From Constrictibacter sp. MBR-5 (GTDB lineage: Bacteria; Pseudomonadota; Alphaproteobacteria; JAJUGE01): DNA of 64,000 bases. A program made the translations under genes and the position numbers. The stretch spans positions 1 through 64,000 of the forward strand of contig NZ_JBEPTK010000020.1 of assembly GCF_040549485.1 (NCBI RefSeq), given 5' to 3'. The notes beneath the pieces were generated by a model, which was not told where the DNA came from, did not search any database, and worked only from the letters and a program-made list of their open reading frames with translations. Shown here in pieces: positions 35,868-44,563 of this stretch. Positions within the stretch are counted from its first letter, which is position 1, and each line of letters opens with the position of its first letter.

Positions 35868-35907
35868 TTCTCTCATTTTGAGAATACGATAGTATGTCCG
35901 AGGACAT
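35868..35907. promoter_or_regulatory. Two short palindromes upstream of membrane genes and XRE gene
   Basis: The 35608-35937 gap is more AT-rich than its surroundings. It holds TTCTC / GAGAA (35868-35884, 7-nt spacer) and the near-perfect dyad ATGTCC-GA-GGACAT (35894-35907), 30 bp before a small gene. These look like operators of a dimeric regulator. The XRE protein encoded 370 bp downstream is the obvious candidate, but this is inference. Nothing else is visible in the gap. Confidence 0.45.
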
Positions 35908-35937
35908 GCGGCATTTACATGTGGGTTGGTGGCTTCG

Positions 35938-36093
35938 ATGGTCACACACTATGGGATCACCCTTCCAGGCGTTCACTCGCCGCGTCATCCGGGCGACCTG
36001 CGGTGGCCGGCACGGCACGTCGCCCTCGCGCTGATGCTGTATCTGGCTCTCGCGTGGTCGGCGCTCAGCCTGATCGTGATGTTGCTGGTGTGA
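35938..36093 (+). CDS. Small membrane protein
   Basis: 51 residues, MVTHYGITLPG then a C-terminal hydrophobic helix (ALALMLYLALAWSALSLIVM). The ribosome site is weak (GGTGGC). Its stop is directly overlapped by the next gene's GTG, in an arrangement suggesting coupling. It lies just after the palindrome at 35894. No homologue recognised. Confidence 0.5.
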   Translation: MVTHYGITLPGVHSPRHPGDLRWPARHVALALMLYLALAWSALSLIVMLLV

Positions 36094-36266
36094 GTGGCTG
36101 GGCCCTGGGGCTGATCGCAGCGTACGGCGCCTTGTCCAGCGTGGTGACGTTGGTGGGATACCGGTTTGGCCGTCAGCCGTTCTTTCGCGCATGCCTGCTC
36201 GGTGCGGCATGGCCGCTATTGGCGGCTGGCGCCTTTATTTCGGTCAGTGACGATGCCCGCTCCTGA
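36090..36266 (+). CDS. Small two-helix membrane protein
   Basis: 58 residues starting at a GTG that overlaps the upstream stop. Two hydrophobic helices (GWALGLIAAYGALSSVVTLV and ACLLGAAWPLLAAGAFI) are joined by a short basic loop. It is followed after 12 bp by the XRE gene. The frame is open further upstream but that part looks non-coding. Function unknown. Confidence 0.5.
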   Translation: MSGWALGLIAAYGALSSVVTLVGYRFGRQPFFRACLLGAAWPLLAAGAFISVSDDARS

Positions 36267-36278
36267 GGATCGGAGACG

Positions 36279-36935
36279 ATGAAGAATGGATCGGCCGGGG
36301 CCGGTTCGGGAGGCCCCTCCGGGAACGACGGCGAGGACGCCCGACGCGAGGCGAGCCGGACCTATCATCGGGAGTACAATCGGCGGAGGTTTGCCGAGGA
36401 TCCCGAGTTCCGTGAACGCAAGAACCGGAACAATCGCGACTATTACCGTCGCCGCTGGGAAGCCGATCCCGCGTTCCGCGAGCGCAAGCGCGAGGCGAAC
36501 CGCAAGTCGCAGGAACGGCGGCAGTCGAGCCGCGAGGGCGAGCCCAGGCTCGGGCGGCGGCGCGGGCCGACGGAGATCGACCGTCATGTCGGGAGCAGGG
36601 TGCGCGACCGCAGACGGGCACTGCGGATCCCCATCGACGAGGTGTCGGATCTGCTCGGGGTGAAGCGCCGTCAGGTCGCGCTCTACGAGCGCGGCGAGAC
36701 GACCCTCACGTCCAGCCAGCTCCACCAACTGGCACAGCGTTTCGCGGTTGCCGTGGACTGGTTCTTCGCCGAACTCGACGACGATGCCCCCGCCGGCAGC
36801 GCGGCCAGTGAGGTGTTGCCGCCGGAGTCCCCGGAGACGGAGGAGGTCGCCCGAGCGTTCGCCGCGATTACCGACGAGGTTTCGCGGTTACGAATGCTCA
36901 GCCTCGTCCAGAGCCTGTCCGAAATCCGGAACTGA
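36279..36935 (+). CDS. XRE-family transcriptional regulator with basic N-terminal arm
   Basis: 218 residues; GGAG stands just before the ATG. The first ~100 residues are extremely rich in arginine and glutamate with a repeated pattern (DPEFRERKNRNNRDYYRRR and DPAFRERKREANRKSQERR). A helix-turn-helix follows (~105-165: VGSRVRDRRRALRIPIDEVSDLLG then RRQVALYERGE). The C-terminus has TEEVARAFAAITDEVSRLRML. The repeated arm may bind nucleic acid. Likely regulates its own small operon. Confidence 0.8.
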   Translation: MKNGSAGAGSGGPSGNDGEDARREASRTYHREYNRRRFAEDPEFRERKNRNNRDYYRRRWEADPAFRERKREANRKSQERRQSSREGEPRLGRRRGPTEIDRHVGSRVRDRRRALRIPIDEVSDLLGVKRRQVALYERGETTLTSSQLHQLAQRFAVAVDWFFAELDDDAPAGSAASEVLPPESPETEEVARAFAAITDEVSRLRMLSLVQSLSEIRN

Positions 36936-36947
36936 CGCCCCGATCGG

Positions 36948-37670
36948 TCAAAGCGTGAACAGGTGGCCTCTGTGACCTAGGCGCCGTGGGTCGACGCCGG
37001 CGGCAGTCAATGCTCCCCACATCGAGGTGGCGATGCTATCGAACATCATGATGCCGGTGCGCGCCTCCAGGGCGGGGGTGGACGTCGCCGCATCCATGTT
37101 TGTGCACAGGACGGTGATCCCCTGCGGTCCCGTTTCTGCGACTTCCGCAACCATCCGTTCGATCCGGGGCGCCGTTACGTCGGCAAAATGGAAGTTCCGG
37201 CTTTCGCCGGCGTGCCGTTCACCGGTACAGACGAAGCCTTCCTTGGCCATCGTCTCGACGATTCGTGCCTGCACGTCCGAGGTGTAAGGCGATACCAGAC
37301 CGAATCGCTGGACCGCAGCCCGTCTGAAGAGTTCGACGAGTGACAAAACCGCTGACGTTGCCGGAATCCCGGTGCGTTCGGTGATGGCTGCGCACAGTCG
37401 TCTATCGCTGTCGAGCCCCATCCAGCCCGCAGAGGTTCCGTTCCAGCAGATGGCGTCTACCTTCGCATCCGCGAGCAATTCCGCGGCCCCCAGCATCGGC
37501 GCCATGTCGAACTGCCCCAGCGCCGCGTCGCGTAGCGAGATCTCCACCACGCGGAATCGCCCGAAGTGAACGGATACCTCGGGCAAGTCGGCGACAAGGG
37601 CGGCACACACTGGTTCGAGCACGGTGTTCGACGACGGCGTGAGCATCCCGAGACGGATACGGTCGGGCAC
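36948..37670 (-). CDS. Asp/Glu racemase-fold enzyme (maleate isomerase/arylmalonate decarboxylase-like)
   Basis: 240 residues, GTG start with GGAGG eight bases upstream. IRLGMLTPSSNTVLEP at the N-terminus and ITVLCTNMDAA near the C-terminus carry the serine/threonine and cysteine residues of the maleate cis-trans isomerase group. The first catalytic position reads CWNGTSAGW. The substrate is probably a dicarboxylate or hydantoin-type compound. It follows the histidine-phosphatase gene by 24 bp on the same strand. Confidence 0.8.
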   Translation of the reverse strand: MPDRIRLGMLTPSSNTVLEPVCAALVADLPEVSVHFGRFRVVEISLRDAALGQFDMAPMLGAAELLADAKVDAICWNGTSAGWMGLDSDRRLCAAITERTGIPATSAVLSLVELFRRAAVQRFGLVSPYTSDVQARIVETMAKEGFVCTGERHAGESRNFHFADVTAPRIERMVAEVAETGPQGITVLCTNMDAATSTPALEARTGIMMFDSIATSMWGALTAAGVDPRRLGHRGHLFTL

Positions 37671-37694
37671 GGCAATAGCCTCCGGATCTGCGGA

Positions 37695-38264
37695 TCAGTC
37701 GATCGGGACGGTTCGTCCGGTCGGATCGTATCGCACGAGGGCGCCGTTCTGCACCGTCTGTCCCGTGAGCGCGCGGATTACGCCCCAATGCGTCACGACT
37801 GCGACCCGTCGCCAGTCTTCACGCTCGACCATACGGTCGCGGAAGGTCGTGCATCGCGCTTCGAGCAGGGCCTCGGGCTCGTCCTCGTGATGCCACCAGC
37901 GTTCGTCGAGATGATCGAACGCATGCGCCGGCCATAGCGCCGCCAGCTCGGATCTCGCCGTCCCGATGTCGCAGGCGAAGCCCATGCGCTCACGGATCAA
38001 CGGTTCCACGCGGATTGGCAGGTCCAGCTCCGCTGCAATGATCGCCGCCGTCTCGAGCGTGCGCCGATAGGGGCTGACGACCAGCTCCACGACGTCCTCT
38101 CCTGCCAGCGCCGCCGCCGCAGCAGCAGCCTGGGTGCGCCCGATATGCGTCAGGCCCGGATCCTCTATCCCTGGATCCTGCCGCGTCGCACCGAAATGAA
38201 GGTTGAAAAGAGTCTGGCCGTGGCGGATCAGGATCATGGCCGCGTCGGTCTCGCCCATCTGCAC
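37695..38264 (-). CDS. Histidine-phosphatase (phosphoglycerate-mutase-like) family protein
   Basis: 189 residues from a GTG; ATG starts at 38258 and 38237 are also possible. ILIRHGQT carries the catalytic RHG, with SPYRRTLETA and VVTHWGVIRAL completing the fold. Substrate unknown. Divergent members act on sugar or nucleotide phosphates. It is upstream of the racemase-fold gene and probably co-transcribed. Confidence 0.85.
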   Translation of the reverse strand: MQMGETDAAMILIRHGQTLFNLHFGATRQDPGIEDPGLTHIGRTQAAAAAAALAGEDVVELVVSPYRRTLETAAIIAAELDLPIRVEPLIRERMGFACDIGTARSELAALWPAHAFDHLDERWWHHEDEPEALLEARCTTFRDRMVEREDWRRVAVVTHWGVIRALTGQTVQNGALVRYDPTGRTVPID

Positions 38265-38297
38265 GGCGGGAAGAAGTCGCTAAGTTAGCACGGCCCC

Positions 38298-39698
38298 TCA
38301 GGTCGCCAAAGCATCGCGACTCTCGGAGCCGCGATGGCCGGCGTCCGGTACTTGCGGCAGCCTGAGCGTCACGCAGGTTCCCTCGTCGGGGCGGCTCTCG
38401 ATATCCAGCGTCGCACCGATCATGCGGGCCAGCCGGTCGGCGATAGCCAGGCCGATCCCCATTCCTGAACCCGAACGTGAGGTCAGCCCGCCGAATCCGT
38501 GAAACGCCTCGCGTACATGCGGCAGCCGGCTGGTGTCGATGCCAGGCCCGTTATCGGTGATGCGCACCCAGACCTCCTCGCGGCCGTGATCCGGCTCCCG
38601 ACTGCACAGCGCCTCCAGTTGGACTGCTCTTCCCGGAGGGGTGTAGTTCACAGCGTTGTCGAGAAGGTTCGTCAGAAGCTGTCGTAGTGCGCCCGCGTCA
38701 CTCACCACCCGACCTGCATCGGGGCAGATCCGGCGCGAAAACACGAGCCGCTTCTGCTCGATTCGTCCGGCGAAGCTGTCCGCGACGTCTGCCGTCACTG
38801 CGTTGAGGTCCACCGGCTCTGCCGTGACGGCACTGCCTTCGATGCGTGACAGTTCCAGCAGGCCGGTCAGAATGCCGAGCAGATGCCGGCTGCTCCCGGC
38901 GATGTCGCGGACATAGCCCTGGTTTCGCCCGCCGATCGGGCCGAACATCTCACTGTCGACCATGTCCGCGAAACCGATGATCGCGTTCAGCGGCGTCCGC
39001 AACTCATGGCTCATATGAGCCAGGAACGCCGTCTTCGCCTGACTAGCCCGCTCAGCCCGCGCCATCGCCTCTTGAAGAAGCGTTTCCGAGCGCCGGCGTT
39101 CGATGGCTATGCCCGCTACCTGGGCCGCATTCTCGATGAAGTCGAGGTCGTCCTGAGAAGGCGCCCGCGGGGTCGCATAATACGTCCCGAAAGAGCCCAG
39201 GCAGGTGCCGTCGCTCGCGAATACCGGCTCGGACCAGCATGCCCCAAGCCCGGCCCGCGCCGCGAGATCGCGAAAGTTCTTCCAGAGCGGGTCGGCCTGG
39301 ATATCGATCACGACGACGCGCTGCCGCAAATGGGCGGCGGTACCGCAGGAGCCGACGGCGGGACCGATCTCGGTCCCATCAATCGCCCGACAGTACCAGT
39401 CGGGAAGACTGGGGGCCGCTCCGTGTTTCAGGCGGCCGTCCTGGACCAGGAGGATGGAGGCGATCATGCCGGGCGCTGCACTCTCGGCACCGCGAACGAG
39501 CGTCTCTAGGACCTCTTCAAGGGCTCCGCCTCGGGCGAGCAGCCGCAATGCGCGGTTCTGCCCATGGAGTAGCCGGTCGTGCGCCGGATGCCTGTCATGC
39601 CGCGGCTTGCCGAGGTCGTCGGGCCGGCAGCCGGGGGTAAGCGAAACCTTGCTGTCGACCGTGGTCATCTGCTGCGATGTACCGATCTCGTTCTGCAC
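38298..39698 (-). CDS. GAF-domain sensor histidine kinase
   Basis: 466 residues from a GTG (an ATG at 39668 is an alternative). A GAF domain (~60-200; SILLVQDGRLKHGAAPSLP, SCGTAAHLRQRVVV) is followed by HisKA with the phospho-histidine in AHMSHELRTPLN and a HATPase domain (LLTNLLDNAVNYTPPG, ITDNGPGID, GSGMGIGLAIADRLA). No membrane helix, so it is a cytoplasmic sensor. No response regulator is adjacent, so it is an orphan kinase. Confidence 0.92.
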   Translation of the reverse strand: MQNEIGTSQQMTTVDSKVSLTPGCRPDDLGKPRHDRHPAHDRLLHGQNRALRLLARGGALEEVLETLVRGAESAAPGMIASILLVQDGRLKHGAAPSLPDWYCRAIDGTEIGPAVGSCGTAAHLRQRVVVIDIQADPLWKNFRDLAARAGLGACWSEPVFASDGTCLGSFGTYYATPRAPSQDDLDFIENAAQVAGIAIERRRSETLLQEAMARAERASQAKTAFLAHMSHELRTPLNAIIGFADMVDSEMFGPIGGRNQGYVRDIAGSSRHLLGILTGLLELSRIEGSAVTAEPVDLNAVTADVADSFAGRIEQKRLVFSRRICPDAGRVVSDAGALRQLLTNLLDNAVNYTPPGRAVQLEALCSREPDHGREEVWVRITDNGPGIDTSRLPHVREAFHGFGGLTSRSGSGMGIGLAIADRLARMIGATLDIESRPDEGTCVTLRLPQVPDAGHRGSESRDALAT

Positions 39699-39766
39699 GT
39701 GCAGGCATGCTCAATGAGGGTATTGCACCACGGTCCGATTAAGAACCCTTCAATAGAGGGATCAAG

Positions 39767-40666
39767 TCAAAGCAGCAGCACCAGGATGCCGCCGATGACG
39801 AGGAGGATTCCGACGATCTCCGTTGGATTGGTTCGTTCCCGAAAGACCATGACGGAGGCGATGAAGGTGAAGACGAGCTCGATCTGACCCAGCGCCCGCA
39901 CGTGGGCCGCATTCTCGATCGTCATGGCGGTGAACCAACCGGCAGAGGCCGCCATACCCGATACGCCGACCCAGATCGAAACCCGCCACGAGCGGGCAAC
40001 GGCGGTCAGTTGCCCCGGCTCGCGGATGCGCATGTAGACGGCCATCACCACCGTCTGCAGGATCAGTACGAAAGCCAGCGTGAAGGCGGCGCGGATGGCG
40101 AAGTTGCCGCTGTCGAGCGACAGCGATGCAGCCCGGTACGAAACAGCCGACACGCCGAAGAAAGCGCCCGACGCCAGACCGATGAGGGCGGGCTTGTCGA
40201 GCCAACTCGTCAACAGGCGCCGCGCCGTGAGTTCGGTTCGCGCCACCGACAGGGCGATCACGCCCGCCAGGCTGATCAGGATCGCCGCCAAGGCCTGCGT
40301 CGAGACGGCATCGCCAATGACCAGTGCGCCGATGAGCGCCGTCTGCACCGTCTCGGTCTTGGAATAGGTGGTGCCGACCGTGAAATTACGGAACGAGAAG
40401 AGGTAGACGAGCAGCGCGGTCGCTGCGATCTGCGCGAGACCGCCGACCGCAGCATAGCCGGCGAAGGTCCAGTGCAGATCGGGCAGCGGATCGCCGCTCA
40501 CCTGCGCCACGCCGGCCAGATAGAGCCATGCGAACGGCACGGCATAGACGAAGCGGGAGAAGGTGGCGCCGGAGGTGCTGAGCCTGCCTTTGAGGTGCTT
40601 CTGGAGCGCCGACCGCAGGTTCTGGCAGAACGCGGCGAAGACGGTGATCGGGATCCAGAGTTCCAT
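39767..40666 (-). CDS. EamA/DMT-family membrane transporter
   Basis: 299 residues from the ATG at 40666. Ten hydrophobic segments in two EamA halves (e.g. WIPITVFAAFCQNLRSALQK; ALAAILISLAGVIALSV; IVGILLVIGGILVLLL). Such proteins export metabolites or drugs; the substrate is unknown. It lies 90 bp after the SDR gene on the same strand and may be the third gene of the MFS-SDR group. Confidence 0.88.
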   Translation of the reverse strand: MELWIPITVFAAFCQNLRSALQKHLKGRLSTSGATFSRFVYAVPFAWLYLAGVAQVSGDPLPDLHWTFAGYAAVGGLAQIAATALLVYLFSFRNFTVGTTYSKTETVQTALIGALVIGDAVSTQALAAILISLAGVIALSVARTELTARRLLTSWLDKPALIGLASGAFFGVSAVSYRAASLSLDSGNFAIRAAFTLAFVLILQTVVMAVYMRIREPGQLTAVARSWRVSIWVGVSGMAASAGWFTAMTIENAAHVRALGQIELVFTFIASVMVFRERTNPTEIVGILLVIGGILVLLL

Positions 40667-40756
40667 TAGGGCAATCCCTAGCTGATCGGCCGCGGACACG
40701 GCCGGGGCGTGGCGGCCACGATGGGCCGCTGACGATGTTGGAGACGGATTGGAGGC

Positions 40757-41494
40757 TTAGGGCTTGCCGCCGCCGACCCGAAGCTGCGCGCCGGCCACAT
40801 AGGAGGCGGCATCCGAGAGCAGCCAGACGACGGCCTCGGCGATCTCTTCCGGTCGGGCGGCGCGGCCCATCGGCACGCCGGCGCCGACGCGGCGCGCGCG
40901 ATCCGGCCCCGGCATGTCGGTTTCGGTTATGCCCGGCAGCACGCCGTTCACCCGAATGCCTTCGCCTGCGACTTCCTGCGACAGGCCGATGGTGAGACTG
41001 TTCAGGGCGCCCTTCGACAGGGCATAGAGCACCCCGTCGCCGGGGTTGCCGATATAGGCAGACCCCGACGACACGTTCACGATGGCCCCGCCCTTGCCGC
41101 CGTGCCGCGTCGACATGCGCGCGATCGCCTCCTGCGCACACCAGATGCAGCCTTCGACATTGACCGCCAGCACCTGCCGGACATCGGCCGGGTCGAGTGC
41201 ATCCAGCCGGCCGCGCGGGCCGTGGATCCCGGCATTGTTCACCAACGCCGTCGCCACGCCGAGGTCGCGGTCCACGGTCTCGAACATGCGGCGAACGGCA
41301 TCCCGGTCACCCGTGTCCGCCTGCACCGGGAAGCCGCGCCCGCCGGCGGCGTCGACGTCGCGGGCGACCGCCTCCGCCTCTGCCCTGCCGCTGCGATAGT
41401 TGACGGCGACGCTCCAGCCGCGCGCCCCGAGCAGTCGGCAGACCGCCGCACCGATGCCTCGGCTGCCTCCTGTGACGATCGCTGTTCCAGTCAT
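40757..41494 (-). CDS. Short-chain dehydrogenase/reductase
   Basis: 245 residues. Nucleotide-binding TGGSRGIGAA, structural NNAG (LVNNAGIHGPRG), catalytic serine NVSSG and YALSK. The classical SDR C-terminus (AEAVVWLLSDAASYVAGAQLRVGGG) resembles FabG-type 3-oxoacyl reductases and glucose dehydrogenases. The physiological substrate is not deducible. 36 bp downstream of the MFS gene. Confidence 0.9.
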   Translation of the reverse strand: MTGTAIVTGGSRGIGAAVCRLLGARGWSVAVNYRSGRAEAEAVARDVDAAGGRGFPVQADTGDRDAVRRMFETVDRDLGVATALVNNAGIHGPRGRLDALDPADVRQVLAVNVEGCIWCAQEAIARMSTRHGGKGGAIVNVSSGSAYIGNPGDGVLYALSKGALNSLTIGLSQEVAGEGIRVNGVLPGITETDMPGPDRARRVGAGVPMGRAARPEEIAEAVVWLLSDAASYVAGAQLRVGGGKP

Positions 41495-41530
41495 GATTCC
41501 CCCCGCGCATCGTGTCGTCGTGGTGCCCGC

Positions 41531-43219
41531 TCATGCACGCGCCGAGCCGGCGGGTGCCACGGGCTGCATCCGGCGGCTCGCCGCCTGCGCTCGTCCCATG
41601 ATCCAGGCCGGGAGCACGGCGAAGATCGCGAGGCCGGCGGCCGCCAGGAACGTGTCTTGAAAGGCGAGGGCGCTCGCCTGCGCGTACACCACCTGTCCCA
41701 GATAGTGCAGCGCACCGGGCATCTGCTGCGTTTCCGCAACACCCGTCTGCGCCAGGATTTCCTCCACTGAATGGAGCAGGGCGCGGCTCGTCGCGTTGGC
41801 GTAGTTCTGCGTCGCGGTCAGCGCCTCCGCATGGAATCGCGTCCGCATCTCGAGGAAGACGACCAGCAGGTTCACGCCGCACGCGCCGCCCAGCATCCGG
41901 ACGAAATTGATGGCTCCCGATCCCTGGCTCACCTGGTCCGGGCGCAGCGAGCGCAGCGCGGCCGTGTTGAGCGGCGGCATCGTCATGGCGAGGCCGAACC
42001 GGTTGACCAGGGTGAAGACGACGAACGTCCAGAACGCCGTGTTGGCGTCTGCTCCCGCCATCATGATGAAGCCGAGCCCGAAGAGCGATTGCCCGATCAT
42101 GATCGGGATGTAGGCGGGGATGGTGTCGACGATCCGCCCCGCCAGCGGAAAGATCATCGCCATCATCAGGCCGCCAGGCATCAGCAGGAGGCCGGCGCGC
42201 GTCGGCGTGTAGCCCTGCACGGTCTGCACGAACAGCGCCGTGATGAAGATCGAGCCGAACATCCCGAAGCCGAAGATGAAGCCGACGACGGCAGCCGAGG
42301 CAAACTGCGCATTCTTGAACAGGTTCAGATCGAGCAGCGGCGAGCGCGCGTGGAACTGCCAGGCGATGAAGCCGAGGACGGCGAGCGCACCGGCGGTCAG
42401 CTGCAGGACGATGATGTCCGAGGACCAGCCTTCGCGCTGGCCGCTGGCGAAGCCATTGAGGAGGCAGGTCAGCGCCGTGACCATCAGCAGGAAGCCGAGA
42501 TAGTCGAACGGACGCGCCGCGGTCCCCGGCGTCTTCATCGGCATGAAGATCGAACCGAGGGCCAGTGCGATCCCGCAGAGCGGCAGCGGCAGGTAGAAGA
42601 CTGCGCGCCAGCTGAACGTGTCGATGACCAGCCCGCCGAGCGTCGGTCCGAAGGCGGGCGCCAGGACGACGCCGAGGCCGAACAGTCCCATGGCCGTTCC
42701 GCGGCGTTCCGGCGGAAAGACCGTGAAGATGGTCATCATGGAGAGCGGCTGGATGATCCCCGCACAGCCGCCCTGCAGGACGCGGGCCAGGATCACCGTC
42801 TCCAGATTCTGGGCGAGGCCGCCGATGAAGCAGGACACGATCGCGACGGCCAGCGTCCCGATGAAGGTCGCGCGCTGGCCGAACACCGACACGAGCCAGG
42901 CGTTCAGCAGCATGGTCGCGACCTGGCTGGCGAAGAAGGCCGTTGCGATCCACTGTGCCTTGTCCTGGCCGACGCCGAAGGCCCCCATGACGTTGGGCAC
43001 GGCCACGGCGACGCTGGTCGACGAGAGCACCATCGAGACCATGGCCAGCAGCACCGCGCCGGTCACCAGCCACCGATAGGCGGGTCCGTAGCGGGCTGTC
43101 AGAACGTCGACGGTCTCGGCGGTCAAAGCGTGTCCCCGGAAGCGCGGCCGATCCCGCGCCGCCGCGATGCTCGCAGGAGCGGCGCCGGGCGGCAATGGCC
43201 GGAAGCGCGGGCCCGCCAT
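41531..43219 (-). CDS. DHA2-family MFS multidrug efflux transporter
   Basis: About 562 residues from the ATG at 43219; a GTG at 43252 and a TTG at 43126 are alternatives and none has an ideal ribosome site. Fourteen predicted membrane helices with DHA2 phrases (AMVSMVLSSTSVAVAVPNVM, WIATAFFASQVATMLLNAWL, GCAGIIQPLSMM). EmrB/QacA-like drug:proton antiporters share these. No EmrA partner or regulator is adjacent. Confidence 0.9.
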   Translation of the reverse strand: MAGPRFRPLPPGAAPASIAAARDRPRFRGHALTAETVDVLTARYGPAYRWLVTGAVLLAMVSMVLSSTSVAVAVPNVMGAFGVGQDKAQWIATAFFASQVATMLLNAWLVSVFGQRATFIGTLAVAIVSCFIGGLAQNLETVILARVLQGGCAGIIQPLSMMTIFTVFPPERRGTAMGLFGLGVVLAPAFGPTLGGLVIDTFSWRAVFYLPLPLCGIALALGSIFMPMKTPGTAARPFDYLGFLLMVTALTCLLNGFASGQREGWSSDIIVLQLTAGALAVLGFIAWQFHARSPLLDLNLFKNAQFASAAVVGFIFGFGMFGSIFITALFVQTVQGYTPTRAGLLLMPGGLMMAMIFPLAGRIVDTIPAYIPIMIGQSLFGLGFIMMAGADANTAFWTFVVFTLVNRFGLAMTMPPLNTAALRSLRPDQVSQGSGAINFVRMLGGACGVNLLVVFLEMRTRFHAEALTATQNYANATSRALLHSVEEILAQTGVAETQQMPGALHYLGQVVYAQASALAFQDTFLAAAGLAIFAVLPAWIMGRAQAASRRMQPVAPAGSARA

Positions 43220-43295
43220 GCGTGCTGGGCTGGGTCCTCCTGTCGGCGCCACGGCCGTGTTAGGTTAGCCTGGACATTTAGAACGAGGATGAAGC

Positions 43296-44159
43296 GTGAC
43301 GATGGACAAACCGGTGGCGCCGGCACGGCTGGCTTCGACGATCCTGCTGGTGCGCGACGGCGGCCGCGGCCTGGAGGTCTTCATGGTCGTGCGCCACCAC
43401 GAGATCGACTTCGCCTCGGGGGCACTGGTGTTTCCGGGCGGATCGGTCGATGCGGCGGACCGTGATCCCCGCGTCAGGACCATGACCTCGGGCTGCGAGG
43501 GATTCGACGACGACGATCTCGCCTTCCGGGTGGCGGCCATTCGCGAGGCGTTCGAGGAGTGCGGCGTGCTGCTCGCCCGGCCGCGCGGCGCTCCGGCGCT
43601 CGTCGATGCCGGACGACTGAAGCACCTGGAGGACATGTATCGCGCGGCACTCGAGCGCGGCGATGTCGGTATCGCCGACATGCTGGAGCGCGAGGACCTC
43701 GAACTTGCCTGCGAATTGCTGGTGCCGTATGCGCGCTGGATCACGCCGGTCCAGCTTCCCAAGCGCTTCGACACGATGTTCTTCGTCGCAAGGGCACCCG
43801 AGGATCATGTCGCCATCCATGACGGCCGCGAATCGGTCGATTCCGTCTGGATCCATCCCGACGAGGCGTGCCGGCAGGCGGACGCGGGCGAGCGCACGGT
43901 GATCTTCCCCACGCGACTGAACCTGGAGAAGCTTTCCCGGACTGGCGCCTCGGTCGAGGCCGTGTGTGCCGCCGCCGCCGCCGCCCCGGTCGTCACGGTG
44001 CTGCCGCGCATCGAGAAGATCGAGGGCGGCCGGATCATGCACATTCCGATCGAGGCCGGTTACGGCGACTCCCGTTTCCCCATCGAAGGCAGCCCGGGAG
44101 CCGGCAGCGCGCGCCGCATGCAACTCGCACAACCCCTTGGAGATACGAATGCCGGCTGA
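43296..44159 (+). CDS. NUDIX hydrolase (NUDT19/NUDT7-like)
   Basis: 287 residues starting at GTG (AGGATGAAGC upstream; ATG six bases later also possible). The Nudix box is spread by a family-typical insert: FPGGSVDAADRDP, then AAIREAFEECGVLL. PYARWITPVQLPKRFDTMFFVA is typical of the NUDT19-type group, which hydrolyses CoA thioesters or similar diphosphates. The downstream cupin gene overlaps its end by 11 bases. Confidence 0.86.
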   Translation: MTMDKPVAPARLASTILLVRDGGRGLEVFMVVRHHEIDFASGALVFPGGSVDAADRDPRVRTMTSGCEGFDDDDLAFRVAAIREAFEECGVLLARPRGAPALVDAGRLKHLEDMYRAALERGDVGIADMLEREDLELACELLVPYARWITPVQLPKRFDTMFFVARAPEDHVAIHDGRESVDSVWIHPDEACRQADAGERTVIFPTRLNLEKLSRTGASVEAVCAAAAAAPVVTVLPRIEKIEGGRIMHIPIEAGYGDSRFPIEGSPGAGSARRMQLAQPLGDTNAG

Positions 44160-44448
44160 TGCCGCACGCCCTGCCGCCGTCCCCACGCGCCAGGTGGACA
44201 ACGACCGCGTCTGCGTCACCGAATGGCGCTTCGCCCCGAACGCCGCGACCGGATGGCACCGCCACGCGCACGACTACGTCGTCGTGCCCCTGATGGACGG
44301 AAAGCTCCTCCTGAAGCACCCCGACGGCAGCGAGACGACGGCCGACCTGAAGGCCGGGGTCTCCTATTTCCGCGAGACCGGCGTCGAGCACGACGTCATA
44401 AACGCGAGCGGCCACGAGTTCGCCTTCGTCGAGATCGAGATGAAATAG
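44149..44448 (+). CDS. Small cupin-domain protein
   Basis: 99 residues (GGAG seven bases upstream of the ATG). A single conserved beta-barrel with metal ligands in GWHRHAHDYVVVPL and the second motif YFRETGVEHDVINAS. Single-domain cupins can be sugar isomerases, dioxygenases or sensors; none can be chosen here. Coupled to the Nudix gene by overlap. Confidence 0.85.
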   Translation: MPADAARPAAVPTRQVDNDRVCVTEWRFAPNAATGWHRHAHDYVVVPLMDGKLLLKHPDGSETTADLKAGVSYFRETGVEHDVINASGHEFAFVEIEMK

Positions 44449-44563
44449 CGCCGGCGCCGATGCACTTTCGGTCGGGCTTCAAGGGAACGACGGCCCCGGT
44501 TCGCGCTTTTCCTGGCGGGCAGGGGAGGGTACACCGGGCGTTCCGGCAACTGGAGCAGATGGC

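Noticed and set aside
41307-43073. 588-codon minus-strand frame overlapping the MFS gene
   Set aside because: Composition RRR/DDR/HRR-rich and shifted by one base from the real transporter frame.
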